A stretch of 64,000 nucleotides of DNA from Rhodanobacter sp. T12-5 (GCF_008329435.1 NZ_NPKN01000007.1:124001-188000); one strand, 5' to 3'; numbered from the stretch's first letter, positions 44,451 through 53,221 are shown. A program made the numbers and translations. The notes: a model not told the origin generated them from the sequence alone.

Positions 44451-45911
44451 ATGCTCAAGCAGTTGCTCGCCCGCAAGATCGACTTCAGCAACGACGACAA
44501 CGTCCACGGCCCGGCACTGCGCCGCACCCTGGGACCATGGGGGATCACCGCACTGGGCATCGGTGCCGTCATCGGCACCGGCATCTTCGTGGTGACCGGC
44601 ACGGCGGCGGCCGAGCATGCCGGCCCGGCCGTGCTGATCTCGTTCATCATCGCAGCGATCTGTAGCGGCTTCAGCGCGCTCTGCTACGCCGAGTTCGCCA
44701 CGCTGATTCCCATCTCCGGCAGTTCGTACTCCTACGCCTATGCCTCGCTGGGCGAGCTGGCGGCATGGTTCATCGGCTGGAACATGGTGGCTGAATACGG
44801 CATCTCGGCCTCGGCGGTCGCCGCCAGTTGGACCGGTTATTTCACCAGCCTGCTCGATCACATGGGGCTGCACCTGCCCGTCGCGCTCACGGAAGCGCCG
44901 CTGGCCTTCACCGATGGCCACCTGGTCGCTACCGGCCACCTGTTCAACCTGCCGGCGGTCGCCATCGTGATGGCACTGACCTGGTTGTGCTACATCGGTA
45001 TCCGCGAATCCTCGGGCCTGAATGCGCTGATGGTGCTGGTCAAGGTGGGCCTGATCGTGATCGTCGTGATCGCCGGCTACCGCTATGTGAATCCGGAAAA
45101 CTGGCATCCGTTTATCCCGACGGCACAGGGCGACGGCAAGTACGGTTGGTCGGGCATCATGCGTGGTGCGGCGATGGTGTTTTTTGCCTACATCGGCTTC
45201 GAAGCGACATCCACGGCAGCGCAGGAATGCAAGAACCCGCAACGCGACCTGCCGTTCGGCATCATGGTATCGCTGGTGATCTGCACCGTGCTTTACCTGG
45301 CCATGGCCGCCGTGCTGACCGGCCTGGTGCCGTATACCGTGCTGGATACCTCCGAACCGGTGGTCACTGCGGTCGCGGCGCATCCGGAACTGGACTGGCT
45401 ACGCCTGATCGTGGAGATCGGGGCGATGATCGGGCTGTCCTCGGTGATCCTGGTGATGATCATCGCGCAGCCGCGCATCTTCATGATCATGGCGCGTGAC
45501 GGCATGCTTCCGCGCGTCTTTGCCAAGGTGCACCCACGCCATCGCACTCCACACATCAACACCTTGATCACTGGCGCGATGATCGCCCTGCTGGCCGCGA
45601 TATTCCCGCTCGACCTGCTGGCCAACCTGACCTCGATGGGCACGCTGATCGCGTTTTCGGCGGTCTGCGCCGGCGTGCTGATCCTGCGTCACACCATGCC
45701 CGATCTGCCCAGGACGTTTCGTGTGCCGTGGGTCTGGTTCACCTGTCTCGCTGGCGTAGGCAGTTGTTTCGCGTTGTTGTTCAGTCTCGACTGGTTCAAT
45801 TGGGCCATCCTGGGGATATGGACCGTGCTCGGGTTTGCCATCTATTTCATGTACGGACGCAGGCACAGTCATCTGCGATACCTCGCGGCTGGCGCCACGC
45901 CATCGGAATGA
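44451..45911 (+). CDS. APC-superfamily amino-acid permease (second of a pair)
   Basis: A 486-residue paralogue of the preceding permease: 'LGIGAVIGTGIFVVTGTAAA' and 'FFAYIGFEATSTAAQECKNP' line up residue for residue with its partner. Starts at 'MLKQLLARKIDF'; the frame runs further upstream but without the family N-terminus. Small changes in the first-helix break and sixth helix may change specificity. It is followed by an AT-rich gap. Confidence 0.93.
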   Translation: MLKQLLARKIDFSNDDNVHGPALRRTLGPWGITALGIGAVIGTGIFVVTGTAAAEHAGPAVLISFIIAAICSGFSALCYAEFATLIPISGSSYSYAYASLGELAAWFIGWNMVAEYGISASAVAASWTGYFTSLLDHMGLHLPVALTEAPLAFTDGHLVATGHLFNLPAVAIVMALTWLCYIGIRESSGLNALMVLVKVGLIVIVVIAGYRYVNPENWHPFIPTAQGDGKYGWSGIMRGAAMVFFAYIGFEATSTAAQECKNPQRDLPFGIMVSLVICTVLYLAMAAVLTGLVPYTVLDTSEPVVTAVAAHPELDWLRLIVEIGAMIGLSSVILVMIIAQPRIFMIMARDGMLPRVFAKVHPRHRTPHINTLITGAMIALLAAIFPLDLLANLTSMGTLIAFSAVCAGVLILRHTMPDLPRTFRVPWVWFTCLAGVGSCFALLFSLDWFNWAILGIWTVLGFAIYFMYGRRHSHLRYLAAGATPSE

Positions 45912-46290
45912 CACATAATTTCGTCGAATAGCGGGCATTTTCGCCAAATTTCAACGAAATGACCCATTTGAGCAAGCTCCATCATCTTGGCAACTTGTTT
46001 CACAAAATTTCTCTAAATTTTTATCCAATTCATTGTTTTAATTGAATTTAACGAGAATTTTCCAAGAGAAATCCGGTACACGATCGCCCAATCGCCGAAC
46101 TCGGGAGTATCATCCTCAGTCCGCGGGTTGATCACTTGGCAGTGGGCCCCGGATCGCGGCTCGGCGCGTCAGGTGGGTAAGCTCCTCAGCCTGGTGTGTC
46201 CGGGCCGCACTTTTGTCGAAATTCCCCGCTCGCCCGCACATCGTTTTTCATTGCGCGAGCCGCTTGCATTCGACCCACACGCGCCAAAAC
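45912..46290. other. AT-rich intergenic stretch without a recognised gene
   Basis: About 380 nt between the second permease and the HiPIP gene. From about 45940 to 46080 the sequence is rich in runs such as AAATTT and TTTTAATTG, in sharp contrast to the GC-rich surroundings, with a small inverted repeat AATTCA...TGAATT. From 46081 it returns to high GC. No convincing protein frame, tRNA or known RNA was seen. It may hold a promoter or small RNA. Confidence 0.6.
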
Positions 46291-46316
46291 GAAGGGCCGG
46301 CGAAAGCCGGCCCTTC
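46291..46316 (-). terminator. Rho-independent terminator of the HiPIP gene
   Basis: GAAGGGCCGGC (46291-46301) and GCCGGCCCTTC (46306-46316) form a perfect 11-bp stem (read GAAAGC-type tetraloop GAAA on the plus strand), followed on the minus strand by GTTTTGG. It lies 30 nt after the HiPIP stop codon. Confidence 0.9.
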
Positions 46317-46345
46317 TGACCAACGCTCGATGGATTTTCCCGCGA

Positions 46346-46678
46346 CTACGCCTTCTTCGGCGTGTGCGATACGCACCAGCCTTTCGCATTCACCGACTTG
46401 CCCGGGAACAACTGGCACGGTCCGCGACCGGTGGCGCCGCCGGTATAGAACTGGCAATTGGAGCAGTCGTCGCCCGCCTTGTGCTTGGCGTTGGTCGTCT
46501 TGCTGGCATCTTCGACATAGCCCAATGCCTTCGCGGTCGGATCCGCCTCGGTCACCGGCGGCAGATCCGCTGCACGCGCAAAGCGCGGCAGGCCACCAAC
46601 CACCATCGCCGCCACCGTGGTGCCGGCAGCGACCTTGAGGAATCGGCGACGCGATTCGATATCTTGTTCGTTCGACAT
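46346..46678 (-). CDS. High-potential iron-sulfur protein, Tat-exported
   Basis: A 110-residue HiPIP, a soluble periplasmic electron carrier with one 4Fe-4S cluster. A twin-arginine signal 'SRRRFLKVAAGTTVAAMVV' (RRRFLK) is followed by the mature part with four cysteines: 'DDCSNCQFYTGG', 'GRGPCQLFPGK' and 'GWCVSHTPKKA'. ATG at 46678 has GGAG 8 nt upstream; the TTG upstream was rejected. HiPIPs serve respiration or photosynthesis; here a respiratory role is inferred. It is monocistronic with its own terminator. Confidence 0.95.
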   Translation of the reverse strand: MSNEQDIESRRRFLKVAAGTTVAAMVVGGLPRFARAADLPPVTEADPTAKALGYVEDASKTTNAKHKAGDDCSNCQFYTGGATGRGPCQLFPGKSVNAKGWCVSHTPKKA

Positions 46679-46826
46679 GGGCAAGTCTCCGTCTTGTATC
46701 TATCGAGCGCACCCGCGCCCGATTCCAACGCGATGTTACGCCGGACGCCCCAATTTTTCCTGACTTGCGAGAATGGCTCTCATTTCAACCAGGCCGGCAC
46801 TTTGCGCATGGTATAGTCGGCACTCA

Positions 46827-46840
46827 TTTGGACGTCCAAA
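46827..46840. promoter_or_regulatory. Palindrome before mtnB
   Basis: TTTGGACGTCCAAA is a perfect 14-bp palindrome ending 4 nt before the mtnB start codon and 10 nt after a possible -10 element TATAGT (46812-46817). The position would let a bound repressor block initiation. Its core GGACGTCC recalls the AGACGTCT of MetJ boxes, but that link is a guess. Confidence 0.55.
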
Positions 46841-46844
46841 CCGC

Positions 46845-47495
46845 ATGGCTCAATCCCTTCCCGCCACGATCCCCGCCGGCCTGTTCGAAGGCTGTGCCGA
46901 CGCCATCGCCGAGGCTGCACGCGAGCTGTCGGCGATGGGCTGGACGCCGGCGACCAGCAGCAATTTCTCGATGCGCATCGACGCCACACACGCTGCGATC
47001 ACGGTCTCGGGAAAGCACAAGGGTCGGCTTGGTCGCGACGACATCATGCTGATCGACTTGGACGGCCACGCTGTCGGCACCGATGCCCGTCCCAGCGCCG
47101 AGACGGCATTGCACACCCAGGTCTACCGGCGCTGGCCGGAGATGAACGTGGTGCTGCATACCCATTCCCGAGTGCAGAGCGTGGCCTCACGGCTGTTCGC
47201 CAATGACGGCGCGATACAGCTGCAAGGCTGGGAGCTGCAAAAGGCCATCAACGGTTACCACAGCCACGAAAGCATGCTGGAAATTCCCGTGTTTCCCAAC
47301 ACACAGCACATGCCCGAACTGGTCGCGCGGGTCGATGCCTGGCTGGATGCGGGCAAGCCGCTGCACGCCTACCTGATCGACGGCCACGGCATCTACACGT
47401 GGGGCCGCGACATGGCCGAGACCCAGCGTCATCTGGAGGCGCTGGAGTTCCTGCTCGGCTGCGAGCTGGACCTGAAAAAACTGAGGGCATCATGA
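46845..47495 (+). CDS. mtnB: Methylthioribulose-1-phosphate dehydratase
   Basis: A 216-residue class II aldolase-like zinc enzyme of the methionine salvage pathway, which dehydrates methylthioribulose-1-phosphate. '[14 protein letters not shown]', '[18 protein letters not shown]', '[16 protein letters not shown]' (zinc ligands HTH) and '[11 protein letters not shown]' are the MtnB landmarks. The stop overlaps the mtnD start as ATGA. With mtnD and mtnC downstream it forms the lower methionine salvage branch. Confidence 0.96.
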   Translation: MAQSLPATIPAGLFEGCADAIAEAARELSAMGWTPATSSNFSMRIDATHAAITVSGKHKGRLGRDDIMLIDLDGHAVGTDARPSAETALHTQVYRRWPEMNVVLHTHSRVQSVASRLFANDGAIQLQGWELQKAINGYHSHESMLEIPVFPNTQHMPELVARVDAWLDAGKPLHAYLIDGHGIYTWGRDMAETQRHLEALEFLLGCELDLKKLRAS

Positions 47496-48043
47496 GCCGC
47501 CTGCGCATCTTCGACGAATCCCTGCCGCCATCGCCGCCGGCCATCTTCCACGAGCACGCGGCCATCGCCGCCGAGCTGGGCCAGGTCGGTGTCCGCTTCG
47601 AGAAGTGGGAGGCGAGCCAGCCGATCGTCCCCGGTGCCAGCCAGGACGAGGTGATTGCTGCCTACCGCAGCGACATCGACCGGCTGATGGCGGAGAAAGG
47701 CTACCAGGCGGTCGACGTGATCAGCCTCAGTCCCGACCATCCCGATCGCGCCGCGCTGCGCCAGAAATTCCTCAGCGAACATACCCACAGCGAGGACGAA
47801 GTGCGCTTCTTCGTCGCCGGCTCCGGCCAGTTCACCTTGCACATCGATGGCAAGGTCTACGACATCCTGTGCGAGAAGGGCGACCTGATCGGCGTGCCGG
47901 ATGGCACCCGCCACTGGTTCGACATGAGCGAGGCGCCGTACTTCGTGGCGATCCGGCTGTTCACCAACAAGGAAGGCTGGGTGGCGAACTTCACCGGCGA
48001 CGACATCGCCTCGCACTTCCCGCGCATGGATCCCGCCGCGTAG
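47492..48043 (+). CDS. mtnD: Acireductone dioxygenase
   Basis: A 183-residue cupin that splits acireductone with O2 to the keto acid precursor of methionine (Fe form) or to the CO-releasing products (Ni form). Metal ligands lie in '[17 protein letters not shown]' (His, His, Glu) and '[12 protein letters not shown]' (His). It overlaps mtnB by 4 nt. Its stop codon TAG is part of a GTAGGAGCCCGC REP arm at 48040-48062. Confidence 0.97.
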   Translation: MSRLRIFDESLPPSPPAIFHEHAAIAAELGQVGVRFEKWEASQPIVPGASQDEVIAAYRSDIDRLMAEKGYQAVDVISLSPDHPDRAALRQKFLSEHTHSEDEVRFFVAGSGQFTLHIDGKVYDILCEKGDLIGVPDGTRHWFDMSEAPYFVAIRLFTNKEGWVANFTGDDIASHFPRMDPAA

Positions 48044-48062
48044 GAGCCCGCTCGCGGGCGAT
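48040..48062. repeat. Single REP arm overlapping the mtnD stop codon
   Basis: The 23-bp arm GTAGGAGCCCGCTCG...GGGCGAT is identical to the left arm of the element at 6193-6266. Here it has no inverted partner. The TAG at 48041-48043 ends mtnD. A heptamer tandem array follows from 48066. Confidence 0.9.
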
Positions 48063-48065
48063 GCC

Positions 48066-48118
48066 ATCCCAAATCCCAAATCCCAAATCCCAAATCCCGA
48101 ATCCCGAATCCCGAATCC
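48066..48118. repeat. Heptamer tandem repeat up to the mtnC start codon
   Basis: ATCCC, then four copies of AAATCCC (48071-48098), two of GAATCCC and one GAATCC end exactly at 48118, directly before the ATG of mtnC at 48119. No Shine-Dalgarno sequence is visible inside, so translation of mtnC may rely on coupling or on an atypical site. The array could vary in length. Confidence 0.95.
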
Positions 48119-48805
48119 ATGATCGAAATCCGCGCCATCGTCACCGACATCGAGGGCACCACCAGCTCGATCGACTTCGTCCGCGACGTGCTGTTCCCGC
48201 ATGCGCGCAAGCGGCTGCCGGCCTTCGTCGAAACCCATGGCGACAAGCCCGACGTGCAGCACTGGCTGCATGAGGCCGCCAGGGAAGCCGGCCTGGTCGA
48301 GGCCAGTCGACAGGAAATCATCGAACTGCTGCTGCGATGGATCGATGCGGATCGCAAGTCCACCGCGCTCAAGGCGCTGCAGGGCATGATCTGGAAAGAC
48401 GGCTACGCGGCCGGCGACTACCGCGCCCACCTGTATCCCGAAGTCGCCGCACGATTGCGCGAGTGGCGCGCCGACGGATTGCGCCTGTACGTCTACTCCT
48501 CCGGCTCGGTACCGGCGCAAAAGCTGTTTTTCCAGTACAGCGAGGCGAGCGACCTGACGCCGCTGTTCGCCGGCTATTTCGATACCGAAACCGGCCCGAA
48601 ACGGGAGGTCGAATCCTACCGGCGCATTGCCGCGGCGATCGAGGAGGAGCCGCGACACCTGTTGTTCCTGTCCGATATCGTGGAAGAACTCGACGCCGCG
48701 CGGGCGGCCGGCTTCCACACGGGCTGGCTGATTCGCGAACCACAGGCCCTGCCCGACTCTCCACGCCATGCCGTTTATCGCGATTTTGACGCGATCGCGC
48801 CCTGA
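48119..48805 (+). CDS. mtnC: Enolase-phosphatase E1
   Basis: A 228-residue HAD-superfamily enzyme that does two steps of methionine salvage, enolisation and dephosphorylation, giving the acireductone used by mtnD. 'AIVTDIEGTTSSIDFV' has the HAD nucleophile Asp, 'VYSSGSVPAQKLFFQYS' the second motif and 'LLFLSDIVEELDAARAAGF' the acidic end motif. It follows mtnD after a REP arm and the heptamer array, with a 75-nt gap. Confidence 0.96.
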   Translation: MIEIRAIVTDIEGTTSSIDFVRDVLFPHARKRLPAFVETHGDKPDVQHWLHEAAREAGLVEASRQEIIELLLRWIDADRKSTALKALQGMIWKDGYAAGDYRAHLYPEVAARLREWRADGLRLYVYSSGSVPAQKLFFQYSEASDLTPLFAGYFDTETGPKREVESYRRIAAAIEEEPRHLLFLSDIVEELDAARAAGFHTGWLIREPQALPDSPRHAVYRDFDAIAP

Positions 48806-48826
48806 ACCGGACCGGCGAATCCAGCC

Positions 48827-49834
48827 ATGCGCCGCACCCTGACCGTCCTGCTCGCGTTCATTGCCGCCGTTCTGGCGATCTTCTGGTGGTCCGGCCATCC
48901 AGCCGTGCCGGCTGCAGCAACCGCCGCCGCGACGACCAGCGCCCATCCTGCGCCCCCGGCGTCGAACGGCGTCGATGCCTACGGCGAGGACAGCTGGCCA
49001 GCCCAGGGGCCCACTCCCGAGCAGGCCCTCTATGCGCAGCAGCGAATGATGCGCGATGCACTGGCGGGACTCAGTCCGCGCGTACCCGGCAAACCGAACC
49101 TGTACCTGCTGACCTTCGCCGGTGACGGTGGCGAGGATGTATTCCGCAACGAAGCCGAGTACGCCGCGCGATTGTTCTCCCGGCGTTTCGGTGCCACCAC
49201 CCACACCCTGGTACTGGAAAACAATCCGGCCACCCTGGCCACCCACCCGCTTGCCAACTGGAGCAATCTGGAAACCGCGCTCGCCGGCCTGACCAGGGTG
49301 ATGCAGCCAGACCAGGACATCCTGCTGCTGTACGTCACCAGCCACGGCAGCGAAGATCACACCTTGCTGGTCGACATGGATCCACTTCCGCTGGACCAGA
49401 TCGGCGCCCCCGATCTGGCCGGCATCCTGGCGACGCATCCGTTCAAATGGAAAGTGGTCGTCGTCAACGCCTGCTACTCCGGCGGATTCGTGCCACCCTT
49501 GCGCGGTCCCGGCACCCTGGTACTCACGGCAGCGCGCAGTGACCGCAGCTCCTTCGGCTGCGGCAGCGATTCGGACATCACCTATTTCGGCAAGGCCTGG
49601 TTGGTCGACGCATTGAACCGCACGCCGGATTTCATCGAAGCTTTCAAGCAGGCCAGCGGTGAAATCAGCCAGTGGGAGCAAAAGGACAAGCTCACGGCGT
49701 CCGAACCGCAGATCGATACCGGTCGCGGCATCGAGGCTCAGCTCACGCTGTGGCGCAAGGGTTTCACGCCCGGACCGAAGGTACCGTTCAATCCCGCGGC
49801 ACCGGCACCGCTCAGCCCACCACCGACAAACTGA
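48827..49834 (+). CDS. Exported C13-family (legumain-like) cysteine peptidase
   Basis: A 335-residue protein. An N-terminal membrane helix or signal ('LTVLLAFIAAVLAIFWWSG') and a Pro/Ala-rich linker precede a caspase-fold domain with the catalytic His in 'LLLYVTSHGSEDHTLL' and the Cys in 'VVVNACYSGGFVPPL'. Bacterial C13 proteins cleave after Asn/Asp-like residues or have unknown substrates. It starts 21 nt after mtnC on the same strand, which may be chance. Proteolysis in the envelope is inferred. Confidence 0.87.
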   Translation: MRRTLTVLLAFIAAVLAIFWWSGHPAVPAAATAAATTSAHPAPPASNGVDAYGEDSWPAQGPTPEQALYAQQRMMRDALAGLSPRVPGKPNLYLLTFAGDGGEDVFRNEAEYAARLFSRRFGATTHTLVLENNPATLATHPLANWSNLETALAGLTRVMQPDQDILLLYVTSHGSEDHTLLVDMDPLPLDQIGAPDLAGILATHPFKWKVVVVNACYSGGFVPPLRGPGTLVLTAARSDRSSFGCGSDSDITYFGKAWLVDALNRTPDFIEAFKQASGEISQWEQKDKLTASEPQIDTGRGIEAQLTLWRKGFTPGPKVPFNPAAPAPLSPPPTN

Positions 49835-49889
49835 TCGCGTGGCCAGCGCCACGCATGGATGACCATCAGCAACGACAGCACCACCTGGA

Positions 49890-50249
49890 TCACGCCCAGC
49901 GTGATGTCCCGGAGGCATGGGTCAAAAGCCGCAATGCATCCAGCCGATGGTTCACGGCCCGCAGCGAGACCGGCACACCGACCAAGGCCAGCACCACCAT
50001 AGCCATCGCCGCACCCCGATGTGCCGTCAGCAACCATCGAAACAGCAGGAACGGCAGCGGCACCATCATGAAAGCCGCGGCACCCGCACGGAACAGCACC
50101 TCGTGCGACACGATGTTCGCAAGCATTGCCCGCGGGTCGCCCGGCGCCACTATTTTTTCCGGCACGCAGCCTTGGCTGAAAAAGCCGGTCACGACCATCA
50201 CGAGATAAACCGGCCCCGCCCAACGCGCGATCCTGCTTTCGTTGGCCAT
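49890..50249 (-). pseudogene. 3'-truncated DUF4386 membrane-protein gene
   Basis: The frame starts 'MANESRIARWAGPVYLVMV' and reads 'ANIVSHEVLFRAGAAAFMM' and 'VLALVGVPVSLRAVNHRLDAL', which is the N-terminal part of DUF4386 proteins, usually over 200 residues. It stops after 119 residues. A hydrophobic stretch ('GVIQVVLSLLMVIHAWRW') continues in another frame towards the C13 gene end, but no family C-terminus is seen. A truncated or frameshifted remnant is most likely; a short functional gene is possible. Confidence 0.6.
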
Positions 50250-50607
50250 GCGAATTCCCGGCGATCCGTAGGTCATCCCGGCGGGCGTGAGTGGCCAGTG
50301 TCCGTGCAACAAATCGGGTTCATGAGTGCCGGAAGCAAGGCGAGATCGAAAGCGCATTCCGCCCCGGATTCGACGACTCGACGCGAAAAAGTGCTCGGAA
50401 AGCTCTCCTTGAGCGCACGGTCGCGGCCTGGATTCGCTCACTGCAGCGGGTGGTCGTTCGCGGCAACGAAGCTGACCGCAAGCCAGGCAAAGAACTCGTT
50501 GATCTGCCGGTTCTTCGGCACGATTCAGGCCTGCGTTACCTGAGCCCAAAGTCGGTCGCGTGCGCGGTGCGTCCGCCAGATCGAGTGGCTGGATGTCGCC
50601 TTGCGAC
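50250..50607. other. Gap without a recognised gene
   Basis: A 358-nt stretch between the DUF4386 remnant and the GFA gene. Frames across it show no family I recognise. On the minus strand a short run reads 'NRQINEFFAWLAVSFVAAND' (about 50451-50510) and may be the tail of a lost gene. No tRNA or clear repeat was found. Confidence 0.45.
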
Positions 50608-51003
50608 TTACGCCATATGTTCGATGCCCGGCGGCATGGATACCCACGAATGCATTCGCTCTTCGTAGACCGAGACCGTCGGACCTGGGAACTTTGGGTC
50701 GGCAAAGGCGCCGACAGGAATGGCAACAGTAGCCTCCATCGCATCCGATATGTAGTAGACCGTGGATCCGCAATCAGGACAGAAGTGGAACCTGGCGCGA
50801 GACCCTTCGTCCCCCACCCGAACGTACTCGTTGCTTCTTCCGTTGGTTGTGACGACCGCCGATGAGAAACGTGCCTGGGCCCCGAAGACGCTCCCAGTTC
50901 TTCGTTGGCAAGCGAGGCAGTGGCAGACACTGACACGGACTGGCTCGGCGGTCACATGCACCTGAAGCTGGCCACAACTGCAATAAGCGATACGGTGGGT
51001 CAA
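50608..51003 (-). CDS. GFA-family zinc protein
   Basis: A 131-residue GFA/CENP-V-fold protein with 'YCSCGQLQVHV', 'VCHCLACQRRTGSVFGAQARF' (parts: VCHCLACQRRTG and SVFGAQARF) and 'HFCPDCGSTVYYI', the standard cysteine set. The start is a TTG that overlaps the stop codon of the PhyH-like gene (TTGA), so translation is probably coupled. It is a distant relative of the GFA protein at 25665-26159. Activity unproven. Confidence 0.83.
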   Translation of the reverse strand: MTHRIAYCSCGQLQVHVTAEPVRVSVCHCLACQRRTGSVFGAQARFSSAVVTTNGRSNEYVRVGDEGSRARFHFCPDCGSTVYYISDAMEATVAIPVGAFADPKFPGPTVSVYEERMHSWVSMPPGIEHMA

Positions 51004-51692
51004 TCGATTTCCTTGACTGTCGTGAGTGCAAAGTCCAGCGGATCGAAGCGGCCGGTCGTGTCCATCCGTATGTCGCGGAGCTTCGCCGTTTCAAGATGTG
51101 AGGCGTGGAGCAGCTCGGCAAAATACCCGATCAGGATGGAACGACGACGTGCGCCCGTCGAGTTCACGCTGCCCGCATGCACCAGATCGGCATCAAACAC
51201 CAGGATGTCGCCAGCAGAGCCTGAGAGCTGCACTGATTGGGACTCGTCATTGAAATCGAACGGCGGGTCGCCCTCCACCGGGCGATGGCTGCCGGGGACG
51301 ATGCGGGTCGCGCCGGTCTCGGGGCCGAAATTGTCGAAATAAGCCAAGGCGCTCACCGTATCGCCGGTTCGATGAGCCGAGGAGTCGCGGTGCAGCCTCT
51401 GATGTCCGCCACCGGCCAAGGGCTCACGACCTTCCACCTGCGAAAGAAAGAACCGTTCACCGATAAGCTCGCCGACCACGTCCAGCATCTTCGGCAGGCG
51501 GCACACGGCCTGGATCTTCGTGTCGAGGTCCACCAGCGAGTGACGCCAGCCCGCCGTGCGCGGTACGGACCATTGGTGCGATGGTTTCACGCCCGCGTCG
51601 AACGTGGCGCGAAGCTCATCCAGCCACTCGACCGGGATTGCTCGACGGAGCAGGACATAGCTGTCCCGATGCAGTTGCTCGCGATCAACCAT
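51000..51692 (-). CDS. PhyH-family Fe(II)/2-oxoglutarate dioxygenase
   Basis: A 230-residue phytanoyl-CoA dioxygenase-like enzyme. Starting 'MVDREQLHRDSYVLLRRA', it shows the proximal ligands HRDSSAH (His and Asp), 'GATRIVPGSHRP', and the distal His in 'LVHAGSVNSTGARRRSI' with the 2-oxoglutarate Arg. It hydroxylates an unknown small molecule. The frame is open to 51773, but the ATG at 51692 is the family start. It overlaps the downstream GFA gene by 4 nt, making a two-gene operon just beyond the his operon end. Confidence 0.85.
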   Translation of the reverse strand: MVDREQLHRDSYVLLRRAIPVEWLDELRATFDAGVKPSHQWSVPRTAGWRHSLVDLDTKIQAVCRLPKMLDVVGELIGERFFLSQVEGREPLAGGGHQRLHRDSSAHRTGDTVSALAYFDNFGPETGATRIVPGSHRPVEGDPPFDFNDESQSVQLSGSAGDILVFDADLVHAGSVNSTGARRRSILIGYFAELLHASHLETAKLRDIRMDTTGRFDPLDFALTTVKEID

Positions 51693-51800
51693 CGGCCATA
51701 ACCCCCACTTCTTCGCCAAGCAAGCCGGCACGCATGTTGCGCAAGCCGGCCAAGCGCCGAAAGAGGACAACACAGACCGGCCCGGAGCGATCCACGATCG

Positions 51801-52454
51801 TTACCCGATCCGATGCCTGTCCGCCAGCACGTCCACGGCATCGGCAAGCGACAATCCCCTTGCCCGCAAGACTACGATGAGATGGAAGATCAGATCGGCA
51901 GCCTCGCCCAGCAGGTCGCCATCGCCCTGGACTACCGCAGCCAGCGCCGTCTCCACGCCCTCCTCGCCAACCTTCTGCGCGATCCGGCGAATGCCGCTCT
52001 CGAACAACATGGTGGTGTAACGACCCTCGGGCCGCTGGGCATGTCGCTGCGCCACCAGCGCATCGAGCTCGGCGAGAAAACCCAGCGGTGGCCGCACTTC
52101 GGCGCTGTCGCCGAAGCAGCTCGAGGTTCCCAGGTGGCAGGTCGGGCCATGCGGCTCGGCCCGCACCAGCAAGGTGTCGGCGTCGCAGTCGATGCGGATC
52201 GACTTCATCACCAACACGTGCCCGGAGCTTTCGCCCTTGGTCCACAGGCGTTGCTGGCTTCGGCTGTAGAACGTGACCTTGCCGCTGGCCTGCGTCTGCG
52301 CCAACGCTTCGGCATTCATGTAGCCGAGCATCAACACCTCGCCGCTGCGCCAGTGCTGCACGATCGCCGGCAACAGGCCATCGCCCTTGGCCCAGTCGAG
52401 GCGGTTGAAATCGGTACGAGAATCGATCATCGCGGATTGTCCTTCGGTGCTCAC
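51801..52454 (-). CDS. hisIE: Phosphoribosyl-AMP cyclohydrolase / phosphoribosyl-ATP diphosphatase
   Basis: A 217-residue bifunctional enzyme for the second and third steps of histidine synthesis. The N-terminal cyclohydrolase domain has '[13 protein letters not shown]', '[20 protein letters not shown]' and 'CDADTLLV...GPTCHLG' zinc/metal ligands. The C-terminal pyrophosphohydrolase domain has '[14 protein letters not shown]' and '[13 protein letters not shown]'. GTG start overlaps the hisF stop as GTGA. It is the last gene of the operon. Confidence 0.96.
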   Translation of the reverse strand: MSTEGQSAMIDSRTDFNRLDWAKGDGLLPAIVQHWRSGEVLMLGYMNAEALAQTQASGKVTFYSRSQQRLWTKGESSGHVLVMKSIRIDCDADTLLVRAEPHGPTCHLGTSSCFGDSAEVRPPLGFLAELDALVAQRHAQRPEGRYTTMLFESGIRRIAQKVGEEGVETALAAVVQGDGDLLGEAADLIFHLIVVLRARGLSLADAVDVLADRHRIG

Positions 52455-53221
52455 GAGCGGATCGCCACGCCCTGTCTGTGCAGATAATGCTTGAGTTCGG
52501 GGATCGCGATCGCGCCCGAATGGAACACGCTGGCCGCCAGCGCACCATCCACATCAGCCTCGATGAAAGCATCGCGGAAATGCTCCAGCGCACCGGCGCC
52601 GCCAGAAGCAATCAGCGGCACGTGGCAGATCGTGCGTGCCATCGACAGTTGTTCCAGGTCGTAGCCAAGGCGCACGCCGTCGCTGCCCATGCAATTGAGC
52701 ACGATCTCGCCGGCGCCGCGTTGCTGCGCTTCGACCATCCAGTCCAGCGTGCGGCGTGGCAATGCCCGGGTCTTCGAGGTATCGCCGGTGTACTGGCGAA
52801 CGTGCCATTGCCCATCGGCATCGCGCAATGAATCGACGCCGACCACCACGCACTGCACGCCGAATGCGGCAGCCAGTTCATCGATCAGCACAGGGCGTTC
52901 CAGTGCAGGCGAGTTCACCGAGATCTTGTCCGCGCCGGCATGCAGCACAGCGCGGGCCTCGTCGACCGAGCGGATGCCGCCAGCCACGCAGAACGGAATA
53001 TCGATCGCGCGGGCGACTTTCTCGACCCAATCGCGGTCGACGCTGCGTCCCTCGGGACTTGCGGTGATGTCGTAGAACACCAGCTCGTCCGCACCTTCAT
53101 CGCGGTAGCGCAGCGCCAGTTCGACGATCTCGCCCATCACCACGTGATCGCGGAAGCGCACGCCCTTGACCACCTTGCCGTCGCGCACGTCCAGGCAGGG
53201 AATGATGCGGCGGCTCAGCAT
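52451..53221 (-). CDS. hisF: Imidazole glycerol phosphate synthase, cyclase subunit
   Basis: A 256-residue TIM barrel which, with HisH, makes imidazole glycerol phosphate and AICAR. '[20 protein letters not shown]' is the HisF start, followed by '[12 protein letters not shown]', '[27 protein letters not shown]' (parts seen: [13 protein letters not shown] and [11 protein letters not shown]) and '[14 protein letters not shown]'. It overlaps hisA by 7 nt and hisIE by 4 nt. Confidence 0.97.
   Translation of the reverse strand: MLSRRIIPCLDVRDGKVVKGVRFRDHVVMGEIVELALRYRDEGADELVFYDITASPEGRSVDRDWVEKVARAIDIPFCVAGGIRSVDEARAVLHAGADKISVNSPALERPVLIDELAAAFGVQCVVVGVDSLRDADGQWHVRQYTGDTSKTRALPRRTLDWMVEAQQRGAGEIVLNCMGSDGVRLGYDLEQLSMARTICHVPLIASGGAGALEHFRDAFIEADVDGALAASVFHSGAIAIPELKHYLHRQGVAIRS

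Noticed and set aside
46081..46290. Possible 6S RNA or riboswitch before the HiPIP gene
   Set aside because: Several small stems can be drawn, but no conserved 6S bubble or riboswitch core was recognised; a covariance-model search would be needed.
50250..50607. Possible integron attC site in the accessory gap
   Set aside because: No convincing RYYYAAC/GTTRRRY pair with an imperfect palindrome was found, and no integrase is in the window.
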